Assembly: GCA_964412555.1 (NCBI GenBank)
Contig: CAYPPG010000026.1
Coordinates: 1-64,000, forward strand
Source: CAYPPG01 sp964412555
GTDB taxonomy: Bacteria > Hinthialibacterota > Hinthialibacteria > Hinthialibacterales > Hinthialibacteraceae
Direction: 5' to 3'
Length of the DNA stretch: 64,000 bases
Both the position numbers and the translations under genes were made by a program. The notes beneath the pieces are model-generated. The model saw only the letters and a program-made list of their open reading frames with translations, was not told the origin of the DNA and searched no databases. This document shows, one piece after another, positions 8,563 through 17,058 of the stretch (position 1 is its first letter; each line of letters starts with the position of its first letter).

Positions 8563-9167
8563 TTTCAATACAGTCCTTCGCTTGTGATACAAATAACTTC
8601 ATATCTGATTCTGCAAGGTGTTGGTACTTTTCAAAATAGCCACAGGAAAGTCCATCCCCGCATTTAGTAACAAAGGTATTCCTTTTGATACGGTTGGGGA
8701 AGATTATTACCGTACCGTTTTTTTTTTCAATGTGTATCGACTTTTGTTTGATCAACATTCAAGAGGGAGAAAAAAAGGAATAGAAGAATCTGGCTGGAAA
8801 AACCCTCGAATTCGGAAGGAGCCACCGAAATTCAACGATGACTCCTTCCTCATTCATCTGGTGGCGCATAAACCATCGCTCACCATTCCTTTCAGCCCGA
8901 AAAGGGCGTTGGATTGTCACATCCCCGTAGGAACCCCTGCTACGCGACGTATGGCGTCACTGCCACTTCGTCTGCGTCATGGGTTATTCGGCGCCCATCC
9001 CGCGAGCTTTTGGATTCTGCCATCCTGCTCTACTTGCACTATATCATGCGTCTTCACGAAAGCCAAATATTTTTCATGATTTCCTCACTGCCTGAAAGAT
9101 TGGTTTTTATGTTTATGTTTTTTCCCTCCTCTTTGGAAGTTCCTGTTTATATCAATTTTCATGAGGA
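8563..9167. other. 605-bp intergenic region, no gene seen
   Basis: It lies between two minus-strand genes. Open frames on both strands lack ribosome sites and protein-like composition. An imperfect inverted repeat (AAGGAGCCACC near 8818 against GACTCCTT near 8840) could be a weak terminator. The minus-strand promoter of the propeller gene should lie at the left end. Confidence 0.5.
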
Positions 9168-10530
9168 TCAATTCAAACGCAGTTTTGGATCCGATAAATC
9201 TAACCGGTATAGAATTTGGTTGTAGTCGTATCGCGGAGTGGCAGAATTGTTCCCTGAAAAGGTTTTGCTATAGGTCCCTTCAAAATAGATGTTTTGCCCA
9301 TTTTGCTGGTCGAAAAATGGATGATGGACAGGATTGTAGAACGAGTATTGATCATGAGTCACGATTTTGCGGACGGTAGTCCAAGGTCCGGTTACTGTAT
9401 CACATTCGGCATACCACACTTCTCCTAAAAATGATTTTCCGCCAATCTCGACACCGATCATGATCCATTTTTTCCGGTAATCATTCCAATGTACCGAGCC
9501 GGAATGGAGTATCGGAGATGCTTTCGTTTCTAAATCGAAAGGAAGAAAATGAGCCTCTTTTTTTTGTAATAAGCCGGCTTCAATCAACTTCTTTTCTTCT
9601 CGGGGACCGATGGGATCCGTGTTGGATTTCCAGGAATAAACGGGTTTTCCATCTTGGATATCGAGCACCGATTCATGGTTTTGAAAAACGAAGCCTTCTT
9701 TGAGGCAGGTGTACGCTTCATAGGCCTTTTGATTCTTTGTATTTTTAAGATTGCGCTGCACTCGTATGTTCGGAAAAGGAACTGGGAAATAGACATATTC
9801 AATTCCTTCTTCAAACGTGGAGAGAGGATGGGATTGGGGAGACTGCCATGTTTTGTTTTTTTCAAATTTGATCAATTCTACGAATTCTTGTTTCTCGTCA
9901 TCAAAGAGAACCAGTCCATGACCGATCATTTCTTCTAGGCTTTTTCGGTGCGAATAGTGAGCGATCATTTGTTCCGTGCCGGATGAATCCTTGACAGTCA
10001 TCAAGCGTATCTCCCCAGAACCAATAGAGTTTTCCCTGATATGGCACAGCAAGAGCGGAATCCTGTCCTACAACTTGTCCGTTGAGCACCGGTTCCTTTA
10101 GGGGAACTTGCTTATCCAGCAAAACGCTATCCCGGTAAATACCTTGGCCGGTGATCCGGTACAACCGTTCGGCGATATTTATCCGAGTCATTTGGATGGT
10201 AGTGGTTGTTCCCGGCTTTGTATGCAACCGCACTCCTTCCATTCCGAATCCATCTGCCGGATAGGAATAACCATGGCTGCCGACAAAGAAAAACACATCC
10301 TGATTCATCAAACCCGGTTCATGGATGGCGGCACACCCATTGCTGTCCGTGTAATAGCAAATTCCATTGACGGTTTTGAGTTCCACAAGCGGAATGCCAC
10401 GCCCGGTTTGTTCGTCAATGACGTGGATGGCGAAATAGGTTGGTTCTTTGGCTGGGATCGGTGTGATCAGCAAGAGAAGCAAAGAAATAGTGATCATTGA
10501 AATCAGTTGTTTTCTGTGGATATGGATCAT
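9168..10530 (-). pseudogene. Exported beta-propeller/hydrolase-like protein broken by a deletion and frameshift
   Basis: Two overlapping frames make one gene. The first (start ATG 10530 after a GGAGG site, signal sequence MITISLLLLLITPIPA) runs through a carboxypeptidase-regulatory-like beta domain (GRGIPLVELKTVNGICYYTDSNG) to PYQGKLYWFWGDT near 10010, then degenerates and ends at 9901. The second frame picks up near 10000 with LMTVKDSSGTEQ and continues as good protein (GLVLFDDEKQEF, WYAECDTVTGPW, HPFFDQQNGQNIYFEGTY) to 9168. In relatives I recall, tens of residues separate the GDT motif from the TVKD motif. Here they are almost adjacent in different frames, so the break looks like an internal deletion. 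A sequencing error alone would not explain the missing block. Confidence 0.65.
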
Positions 10531-10664
10531 CGAAAGAATGAACCTCCAAAAAAGTAAAGATATGAATAAAAGGGAACGCAAGTGCTCTCCCTTACCAAAA
10601 TCATACAGGCTTGACGTCTGCTCTACCCACTCAATTTATATCAATATCCTATCTGCTTGAAATG

Positions 10665-10673
10665 TGATATAAT
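10665..10673 (+). promoter_or_regulatory. Extended -10 promoter
   Basis: TGATATAAT is a perfect TATAAT with the TGn extension; the -35 region is weak. Predicted start near 10680, 30 bases before the ATG of the coiled-coil nuclease-like gene. Confidence 0.5.
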
Positions 10674-10709
10674 TCTATTGAATCAATCGTTGATGGTGAG
10701 AGGATAACT

Positions 10710-11312
10710 ATGACACCACAGGAAATGGAAAAAGGATTTCAAGAAGTATGGAAATTATTTGCCGAGTCGGACAAGAAATTTGAAAAAATGATGGCCGAGA
10801 CGAGAGATAGTTTCAGAGAAACATCGAAGGAGTTGGACAAACGTCAGAAAAAAACGGATAAACAGCTAAAAGAGACAGATAAAAAGATTGAAAAACTGAT
10901 TGGGAGATGGAGTTTGTTCGTCGAAGGATTGGTTGTGCCAGCGGCGATTCGTTTGTTTCGGGAACGGGGGATCGTGATCCGCAGTCTTCATCAACATGTC
11001 AAAGTTTCCCGGGACGGCCGGGAAGGAATGGAAATCGACATTCTGGGGGTGAATGGAGAATATGCAATTCTGATCGAAGCCAAAAGTACACTGGGCGTTC
11101 GCGACGTGAACGAACATGTCGAACGGTTGAAGAAATTCAAAGACTTGTTTCCGGAATACGCGGACCGGAAAGTCATCGGCGCGGTGGCCGGTATCGTGAT
11201 CCGGAAAGATGCTGATACATATGCTTATAAAAAGGGATTGTTCGTTATCGCGCAAAGTGGTGACACGGTGAGGATCCTCAATGATTTGGATTTCAAGCCG
11301 AAAGAATGGTGA
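10710..11312 (+). CDS. Coiled-coil PD-(D/E)XK nuclease-like protein (DUF3782 type)
   Basis: 200 residues. Residues 1-65 form a highly charged heptad coiled coil (KELDKRQKKTDKQLKETDK region). The rest matches the PD-(D/E)XK fold: E72 in FVEGL, D110 in MEIDILGVNGEYAI, and E123-x-K125 in LIEAKST. These are the catalytic metal-binding positions, so the nuclease site looks intact. Such proteins are abundant in cyanobacteria and candidate phyla, and their function is not established. A GAGAGG ribosome site and an extended -10 promoter precede the gene. The next gene starts within 20 bases and resembles the C-terminal tail of Rpn/DUF4351 proteins, so the pair may act together. Confidence 0.75.
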   Translation: MTPQEMEKGFQEVWKLFAESDKKFEKMMAETRDSFRETSKELDKRQKKTDKQLKETDKKIEKLIGRWSLFVEGLVVPAAIRLFRERGIVIRSLHQHVKVSRDGREGMEIDILGVNGEYAILIEAKSTLGVRDVNEHVERLKKFKDLFPEYADRKVIGAVAGIVIRKDADTYAYKKGLFVIAQSGDTVRILNDLDFKPKEW

Positions 11313-11330
11313 GATTTGAAAGGGAAACTC

Positions 11331-11540
11331 GTGACAACATTATTCGATCAATTGCGAGAAGAAGGCGAAATCAAAGGGCTGTTGGAAGGTATCCAAATAG
11401 CGTTGGAGATCAAATTCGGCAATGAAGGATTATCATTATTTCAACGGGTAAAAAACGTCTCCTCTCTGGAAAAATTACACGAGATCAAATCTGTTTTGCG
11501 AAAAGCCGATTCGCTTACCCAGGTTGAATCTCTTCTTTGA
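11331..11540 (+). CDS. Small protein resembling the C-terminal tail of Rpn/DUF4351 nuclease-family proteins
   Basis: About 69 residues from a GTG at 11331, preceded 8 bases upstream by AAAGGG; a TTG at 11316 is the alternative start. The sequence EEGEIKGLLEGIQIALEIKFG followed by SSLEKLHEIKSVLRKADS matches the typical end of proteins of the Rpn (recombination-promoting nuclease) type, where a Gly/Glu-rich linker precedes a short helical tail. The nuclease part is absent, so this is a stand-alone tail, a remnant, or a partner of the nuclease-like protein encoded just upstream. Confidence 0.5.
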   Translation: MTTLFDQLREEGEIKGLLEGIQIALEIKFGNEGLSLFQRVKNVSSLEKLHEIKSVLRKADSLTQVESLL

Positions 11541-11710
11541 ATTGAGAAAGAGTTGTTGAAAATCCTTTTTTTAGAATTAGAACTCATTCTATCAACAAAT
11601 TCTCCTTTCCCCTACAATCCGAAAATGCTCTTTCCCCCGCCTTGGAATAAGTCCAAAATTTTGTTTTAATGGTGGAACATAAAGGAGTGAAAATACACAC
11701 GTTGTAAGAT

Positions 11711-11772
11711 GCGGGCAGGGATGCCCGCGCTCCAATATTATAGAAAAATGCGGGCAGGGATGCCCGCGCTCC
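11711..11772. repeat. Two copies of the GCGGGCAGGGATGCCCGC palindrome
   Basis: Two copies (11711-11733 and 11750-11772), each followed by GCTCC, lie 39 bases apart just before the symporter gene. Variants occur at 35949-35970 and 50352-50373, each also just before or at the 5' end of a gene. The form is a short REP-like hairpin. Confidence 0.75.
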
Positions 11773-11798
11773 GACCTTATAAAAGATAGAGGGACAAC

Positions 11799-13499
11799 AT
11801 GTTCAACGATTTTGATCTGGCTTGCTTCATCGGTTATTTCCTCATCGTCGTTGTCATCGGTTTTATCACTTCCCGCAAACAACGAAAATCGGTCAGCGGG
11901 TATTTTCGCGGTGGCAACCGGCTTCCCTTCTATGCAATTGGATTTTCCATCGTCGCCGCCGGGATCAGTTCCGAACAATTCGTCGGCGAAGTGGGATACG
12001 CCTACAAACTTGGTATGCCCGTTGCCAATTGGGAATGGTCGGTGTTTCCGGCTTTGACGGTCTTGCTATGGATCTTTATCCCGCTCTATATCCGCAATCG
12101 TGTCACAACGATGCCGGAATATCTTGAAAGGCGATTTGGCGGCCGGACTCGAACCCTCTATGCCTGCCTCTTGATAGCAAGTTATGTGCTTGTCAACTTC
12201 GCGGTCGTTTTCTACACCGGCGGATTTGCGCTGGAAATTATGTGGGGATTCGATAAACTCGTGGCAGTTTGGGTATTGGCACTGGTCACCGGTTTGTATA
12301 CGGTATATGGGGGATTGACGGCAGTGGCCTGGACCAGCTCCTTCCAATGCATTTTGCTGATGGGGGGCGGGTTGTATGTTTTCTTTTCCGGTATGTCCAT
12401 GATCGGGTGGGATTTTCAAGCCATTCTCGGTGAGGGAACTCAATCTCATCTCATTACCCCCGCCGATCACGAGGTGCCTTGGACTGCCTTGGCCATCATG
12501 CTCTTGACCGTCCATCTCTGGTATTACGCCAACAATCAATATATCAATCAACGCTGTCTCGCTGCCCGTAACGAATGGCATGCGAAAATGGGAATCCTAG
12601 TGGCGGTAGGATTGCAGATTTTGCTCCCGCTGGCAACAACGTTTCCCGGGATGGTTTACCGTGTCATCAATCCGGATTTGGCCCACGCCGACGCCGCCTA
12701 TCCGATGGTGGTCGGTACAGTGGTTCCTACCGGCCTGCGAGGTCTGGTGGCGGCCGCCATTGTCGGCGCGATTATGTCCACCATCTCCGGTCTCGTCAAT
12801 TCCACTTCGACACTGGTGACGCTGGATATTATCCAACGCCGATTTGGAAAAGATTGGTCGGAAGAAAGGCTCGTACGGATCGGCCGCTGGTCCGGAGCAA
12901 TCGCTCTGTTGATCGGTGCCATGATCGCTCCGTTGGTCATGAAGTGGGAAAACCTGTTTCGCTATGCGCAAGATATCTGGTGCCCGCTCGCTGCACCGGT
13001 TGTCATTGTGTTTCTTGCCGGGGCATTATGGAAAAAAGCGTCTGAACGCGGAGCGCTCATTTGCATTTGGTTTTCCATTTTGACGATCCCATTCATTATT
13101 CTAAAAACCATTCTGGCCGATGCAGGGATCGAATTTCTGCCCGCAAATCTTTCCAATCCGTTGGTACTCTCCGGCGCGATCACTCTCATATCTATTGCGT
13201 TGATGATCATTTACTCCGGCAAAGGTTCGAATGAAAGGAATTTATTATTTGCAGTCTTGTTCATCGTTCCGATCTTGATCGTTGCCGCTCTAAGCCCCGC
13301 TATCATAGCGATTCTTGTCCTCTCGGCGATGCTACTACTGATCCTTTCCTTGTGTTTTAGCCGCCGAACACCGGAAGCGAACATGTGGGATCGTTCCATG
13401 GTGCAATCTGAAGAACGGGTTGCCTGGTATGTCAACCTTTGGTTGTGGTGGGGGATCGGCGCCTTAATTATGGCATGTATTTATATCCGGTTTTGGTAA
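11799..13499 (+). CDS. Sodium:solute symporter (SSS family)
   Basis: 566 residues with about 13-14 membrane helices spread over the whole length. The N-terminal helix is followed by SRKQRKSVSGYFRGGNRLPFYAIG and a conserved helix (FSIVAAGISSEQFVGEVGYAYKLG), then NRVTTMPEYLERRFGG and VYGGLTAVAW, all hallmarks of the SGLT/SSS family. Members take up sugars, inositol or similar solutes together with sodium across the cytoplasmic membrane. GAGGGA precedes the ATG. The nearby 5' palindromes may affect transcript ends. No adjacent catabolic gene reveals the substrate; sugar is a guess based on family members in similar genomes. Confidence 0.9.
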   Translation: MFNDFDLACFIGYFLIVVVIGFITSRKQRKSVSGYFRGGNRLPFYAIGFSIVAAGISSEQFVGEVGYAYKLGMPVANWEWSVFPALTVLLWIFIPLYIRNRVTTMPEYLERRFGGRTRTLYACLLIASYVLVNFAVVFYTGGFALEIMWGFDKLVAVWVLALVTGLYTVYGGLTAVAWTSSFQCILLMGGGLYVFFSGMSMIGWDFQAILGEGTQSHLITPADHEVPWTALAIMLLTVHLWYYANNQYINQRCLAARNEWHAKMGILVAVGLQILLPLATTFPGMVYRVINPDLAHADAAYPMVVGTVVPTGLRGLVAAAIVGAIMSTISGLVNSTSTLVTLDIIQRRFGKDWSEERLVRIGRWSGAIALLIGAMIAPLVMKWENLFRYAQDIWCPLAAPVVIVFLAGALWKKASERGALICIWFSILTIPFIILKTILADAGIEFLPANLSNPLVLSGAITLISIALMIIYSGKGSNERNLLFAVLFIVPILIVAALSPAIIAILVLSAMLLLILSLCFSRRTPEANMWDRSMVQSEERVAWYVNLWLWWGIGALIMACIYIRFW

Positions 13500-13571
13500 T
13501 TTTTATGGAATTTCCATGATTCGATGTCATATGAAATCAGAGATGATTCTTTTTTTTGCGGACAGCCGATA

Positions 13572-13601
13572 ATTGTGGTGCGGACATCCTGTCTGCACAA
13601 T
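13572..13601. repeat. 30-bp repeat with TGCGGACATCCTGTCTGCA core (copy 1)
   Basis: An exact 30-base copy of this sequence recurs at 17023-17052. The core is an imperfect palindrome (TGCGGACA/TGTCTGCA). Both copies lie in short gaps between convergent genes. Confidence 0.75.
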
Positions 13602-13632
13602 GAAAATAATATTGAACTACTTGGCTATTTGA

Positions 13633-14328
13633 TCATCGTGAAAGTTCGCGGCACAAATCGTGTATCTTACCGGTGAGGATATAGTGAGAGGCAATCCGCC
13701 AATTCCGAAGAGTCGTTCGGAGAATCCCTTTCTTCCAATGCCTCGAGGAAACAGTCACTGGGCAATCCAGGTAGAGTAATTTTCCACTTTTTTTCATGCG
13801 CAAGGAAAGTTCGACATCTTCGAGATATTCCTGCTGGGGAAAACCCCCGCAACTGTTTACTATTTGTGGCCGAAAAAATTGCGCTTGATCGCCATAAGGA
13901 ATTTGAAGGTACTTCGCTCGGAAGCGATTTCCCCATTCAAGAAGCCTGAAAGGAAAGGAATCGGCATGAATTCGATGGCCGAAACATCCGCCGGCCGCCT
14001 CCGGATACCGCTCGAGAGCAGCGCATAGAGTTTCTCTAGCGGTCTGTGGAAAACGCATGTCTGCATGACCTAGAATGATAATCTCTACTGCAGGATAATC
14101 GGCGAGAAGTTGTTTTACTCCTTCGGCAGCGGCAAGTCCGCGTGCAGAGAATGAAGAAGCGAGGACACGGACTCCGCTCTGTGCTATAATAGAAGAGGTT
14201 TGATCGTCAGAACTGGCGTCTACCACGATCACCGGGTCTCCGTGAGTGATAAATTCGCTTAAACTGTCTAAACAATCCCGAATATTTTGTTTTTCATTCC
14301 TGGAAGGGATGACGATTCCGAATTGCAA
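13633..14328 (-). CDS. Glycosyltransferase family 2 (TIGR04283-like)
   Basis: 231 residues from a TTG start preceded by GAGGAA. The N-terminus FGIVIPSRNEKQNI and VIVVDASSDDQT are the nucleotide-sugar-binding beginning of GT-A transferases. LILGHADMRFP carries an H-A-D in place of the usual D-x-D region, and YGDQAQFFR followed by YLEDVELSLRMKKSG is the acceptor/base region. This layout matches the TIGR04283 subgroup (rSAM/selenodomain-associated, arsenosugar-type transferases). It stands alone, convergent with the symporter. The acceptor is not deducible. Confidence 0.75.
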   Translation of the reverse strand: MQFGIVIPSRNEKQNIRDCLDSLSEFITHGDPVIVVDASSDDQTSSIIAQSGVRVLASSFSARGLAAAEGVKQLLADYPAVEIIILGHADMRFPQTARETLCAALERYPEAAGGCFGHRIHADSFPFRLLEWGNRFRAKYLQIPYGDQAQFFRPQIVNSCGGFPQQEYLEDVELSLRMKKSGKLLYLDCPVTVSSRHWKKGILRTTLRNWRIASHYILTGKIHDLCRELSR

Positions 14329-14860
14329 TGGTATTCCTCATTTTCTGCTTTAAACATAAGAATTGATTTCAGTCGATTGATAACATTTCGATTCCAGGAA
14401 TAAAGAGTGAATTTCTGTCACACTTCTTTGATGAACAATCCAAATTGAATTTGTTTTCATACGGTTAAAATGAACCGAAATGGCAAAATATCTGGAATTT
14501 TTATTGACATTCTTGAATTGGGAGTTACACTTCTTCACTGTTTTGCTGATTTACAGTATATGATTTTGATTGGGTAGTCTACTGCTGTAAGGGCTGATCA
14601 CGGGGGGGAGTCCCTGAAGGTTTTCATCTACCAGCGTTTATATTTTTGAATACAAGGGAGCCAATGGGTTGTTATGTCATGCCGCTGAAAGCAGGGCATG
14701 AAGAATAGGCGTGCGAATTCTATTGATCCGGAGAAGAGGATCTGGAAGAGGACGCACTTGACGTGCGAATTTGAAACAAAGAACTCATATAACTGTAACG
14801 GTTCAATGTCAAACTATTGAATACAAGTTTGTACGAATAATTAAAGAGGAAAAGAAAGAC
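14329..14860. other. 532-bp region between GT2 and fusA
   Basis: Divergent spacer. It contains the promoter candidate at 14504-14531 and then more than 300 bases of apparent fusA leader without a recognisable riboswitch. A short dyad (GATCCGGAGAAGAGGATC, 14733-14750) and an imperfect CATGCC..GGCATG dyad near 14680-14701 are visible. No gene is seen. Confidence 0.4.
14504..14531 (+). promoter_or_regulatory. Candidate promoter of the fusA leader
   Basis: TTGACA (14504-14509), 16 bases, TACACT (14526-14531). The -35 box is perfect and the -10 box is weak. It lies about 330 bases before the fusA start. Confidence 0.35.
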
Positions 14861-16954
14861 ATGACACGACAAGTAAATTTGGAAAACGTACGAAATATCG
14901 GGATTATGGCGCATATCGACGCCGGCAAAACCACTGTCACAGAGAGAATTCTTTATTTTACGGGAAAAACGCACAAAATGGGGGAAGTGCATGAAGGCGC
15001 CGCGACGATGGACTGGATGGAGCAAGAGAAAGAACGCGGCATCACCATCACCTCAGCCGCCACTACCTGTTTTTGGCGTGGACATCGAATCAATATTATC
15101 GATACCCCCGGGCATGTCGATTTTACAGTCGAAGTGGAGCGGTCACTACGCGTGTTGGACGGTGCAATCGCCTTGTTCTGTGCTGTTGGCGGAGTGGAAC
15201 CGCAGTCGGAAACAGTCTGGCGACAAGCCGAGAAATATGAAGTCCCTGTCATTGCTTATATCAATAAAATGGACCGCGCCGGTGCGGACTTTTTCCGCGT
15301 TGTGAAATTGATCGAAGATCAATTAGGCGCAAATCCGGTTCCCGTTGTCGTTCCAATGATGAAAGAGGGGGAAATGGTGGCTGTTATCGACTTGATCCAT
15401 AATGTCGCTCATTACTACGACGATGTAGCCGGTGAAAAACGTCACGATGAACCGGTTCCGGAAGAATTTCAAGAAGAACGGGACCGTTGGTATAAACATT
15501 TAGTGGAAAAAACGAGCGAAGTGGACGAACATCTTCTCGAGAAATACTGCGTTGGGGAAGAAATTACGGAAAAAGAACTTTTAGAAGGGTTACGTCGAGC
15601 TACTTTAGCAAGAAACATTGTACCGGTTCTTTGCGGTGCGGCGTTCAAAAACAAAGGTGTAAAACGCTTGATCGATGCGGTTGTCGATTTTCTGCCGTCT
15701 CCCCTCGATTTGCCTCCGGTTATTGGTATGCATGAAGATAAAGAAGTGAAGCGTGATCCGGCAGATGAAGAACCACTCGCAGCGTTGGCGTTTAAAGTTG
15801 TCACCGATAAACATATGGGAAAATTGGTGTATTTCCGTGTGTATTCCGGTGTGATGCGGAATGGTATTCAGGCGTTGAATTTCACAAAAGGCAAAAAAGT
15901 CCGTGTCGGCCGTCTTCTCCAAATGCATGCCAATAAACAGGAACAGCGAAACGCGATTTTCTGCGGCGATATTGGAGTCGCCATCGGGTTGAGCGACACG
16001 ACTACAGGAGACACAATCTGTGATCCGAACCATCCCATCCTCCTCGAAGCGATCGAGTTTCCTTCACCGGTTATTTCTGTGAGTGTCACACCGGCTTCGA
16101 AAACGGATCGGGATAAGTTAGGGATCGGTTTGTCGCGTTTGGCGGAAGAAGATCCTACATTCCTCGTTGAGTCGGGTGTGGAAGAAGGTGAAACGGTTAT
16201 TTCTGGTATGGGAGAGTTGCATTTGGACATCATTGTTGACCGCCTGCAACGCGAATATGGTGTTGCTGCGAATATCGGCCGGCCTCAAGTTGCTTACCGG
16301 GAGACAATCACCAAAGAAAGCGAAATCAATCATCGTTTGGTGAAGCAAACCGGTGGTAAAGGACAATTTGCCCATGTCGAATTCAAAGTCGAACCGGTCC
16401 AGCACGGAGAGGGATTTGAATTCATCAATAATATCGTCGGAGGCGCGATCCCGCGTGAGTATATCCCCGCGGTCGAAAAAGGAATACTCGATTCAATGCG
16501 CCAAGGAGTGTATGCCGGCTATCCGGTCGTAGATTTGAAAGTGACTCTCTTCGATGGTTCCTTTCACGAAGTCGATTCTTCCGAACGGGCGTTCCGAATA
16601 TGTGCCAGCCAGGCTTTTAAAGAAGCATTCATGCGTTCGAAGCCCCAATTACTCGAACCGGTCATGTCAGTATACGTCACGACCCCCGCTGAATATGCCG
16701 GTACGGTAAACGGGAATCTTTCCGGTAAACGCGGCCGCATATTAGGTATGGACACCAACGGCGATGTGCAAATTGTCCGGTGTATGGTTCCATTGGCAGA
16801 GATGTTCGGCTATGCCACCGAGTTGCGTACAATTACGTCCGGTCGAGCGTCTTTCACAATGCATTTTGAACATTATGAGCCGGTTCCGCCGTCTATTGCA
16901 GTGGAGATCGTCGAAGTACGCCGTGAACAACACAAACACCGCGGAGCGGCATAA
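14861..16954 (+). CDS. fusA: Elongation factor G
   Basis: 697 residues, the normal length. The start ATG at 14861 follows AAAGAGGAAAAG; an upstream in-frame ATG at 14771 would add a non-homologous extension. G1 is AHIDAGKTT (17-25), then the switch-region RGITITSAAT, G3 DTPGHVDFT and G4 NKMD. Domains II to V follow, with the conserved GMGELHLDIIVDRL and the C-terminal IEVVREQ-like region (VEIVEVRREQHKHRG). The protein drives GTP-dependent translocation on the ribosome. It is not next to rpsL, rpsG or tuf as in the str operon, so this is a free-standing or second EF-G gene. A strong intrinsic terminator follows. Confidence 0.97.
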   Translation: MTRQVNLENVRNIGIMAHIDAGKTTVTERILYFTGKTHKMGEVHEGAATMDWMEQEKERGITITSAATTCFWRGHRINIIDTPGHVDFTVEVERSLRVLDGAIALFCAVGGVEPQSETVWRQAEKYEVPVIAYINKMDRAGADFFRVVKLIEDQLGANPVPVVVPMMKEGEMVAVIDLIHNVAHYYDDVAGEKRHDEPVPEEFQEERDRWYKHLVEKTSEVDEHLLEKYCVGEEITEKELLEGLRRATLARNIVPVLCGAAFKNKGVKRLIDAVVDFLPSPLDLPPVIGMHEDKEVKRDPADEEPLAALAFKVVTDKHMGKLVYFRVYSGVMRNGIQALNFTKGKKVRVGRLLQMHANKQEQRNAIFCGDIGVAIGLSDTTTGDTICDPNHPILLEAIEFPSPVISVSVTPASKTDRDKLGIGLSRLAEEDPTFLVESGVEEGETVISGMGELHLDIIVDRLQREYGVAANIGRPQVAYRETITKESEINHRLVKQTGGKGQFAHVEFKVEPVQHGEGFEFINNIVGGAIPREYIPAVEKGILDSMRQGVYAGYPVVDLKVTLFDGSFHEVDSSERAFRICASQAFKEAFMRSKPQLLEPVMSVYVTTPAEYAGTVNGNLSGKRGRILGMDTNGDVQIVRCMVPLAEMFGYATELRTITSGRASFTMHFEHYEPVPPSIAVEIVEVRREQHKHRGAA

Positions 16955-16981
16955 GTTCCAGATTTATCATCCGGATAAAAA

Positions 16982-17022
16982 AACAAAGGGCGGTTTCTCA
17001 ACCGCCCTTTGTTGTTGTTTTT
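16982..17022 (+). terminator. Intrinsic terminator of fusA
   Basis: A perfect 14-bp stem (AACAAAGGGCGGTT, loop TCTC, AACCGCCCTTTGTT, 16982-17013) is followed by GTTGTTTTT. It lies 28 bases after the fusA stop. The A-run on the left could also serve the convergent radical SAM gene. Confidence 0.92.
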
Positions 17023-17052
17023 ATTGTGGTGCGGACATCCTGTCTGCACAAT
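17023..17052. repeat. 30-bp repeat with TGCGGACATCCTGTCTGCA core (copy 2)
   Basis: Exact copy of 13572-13601, joined directly to the T-run of the fusA terminator and reaching within 7 bases of the stop codon of the convergent gene. Confidence 0.75.
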
Positions 17053-17058
17053 CATTGA

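Noticed and set aside
8618..9225. Long plus-strand frames in the gap between the propeller gene and the broken gene
   Set aside because: No ribosome site, Ser/Arg-rich shadow-like composition, and no motif; kept only as intergenic DNA.
11799..13499. Long minus-strand frames opposite the symporter gene
   Set aside because: They are antisense shadows of a clear membrane transporter gene.
14771..14860. In-frame upstream ATG of fusA giving a 30-residue extension
   Set aside because: EF-G begins at MTRQVNLENVRNIGI, which has a good ribosome site; the extension has no EF-G similarity.
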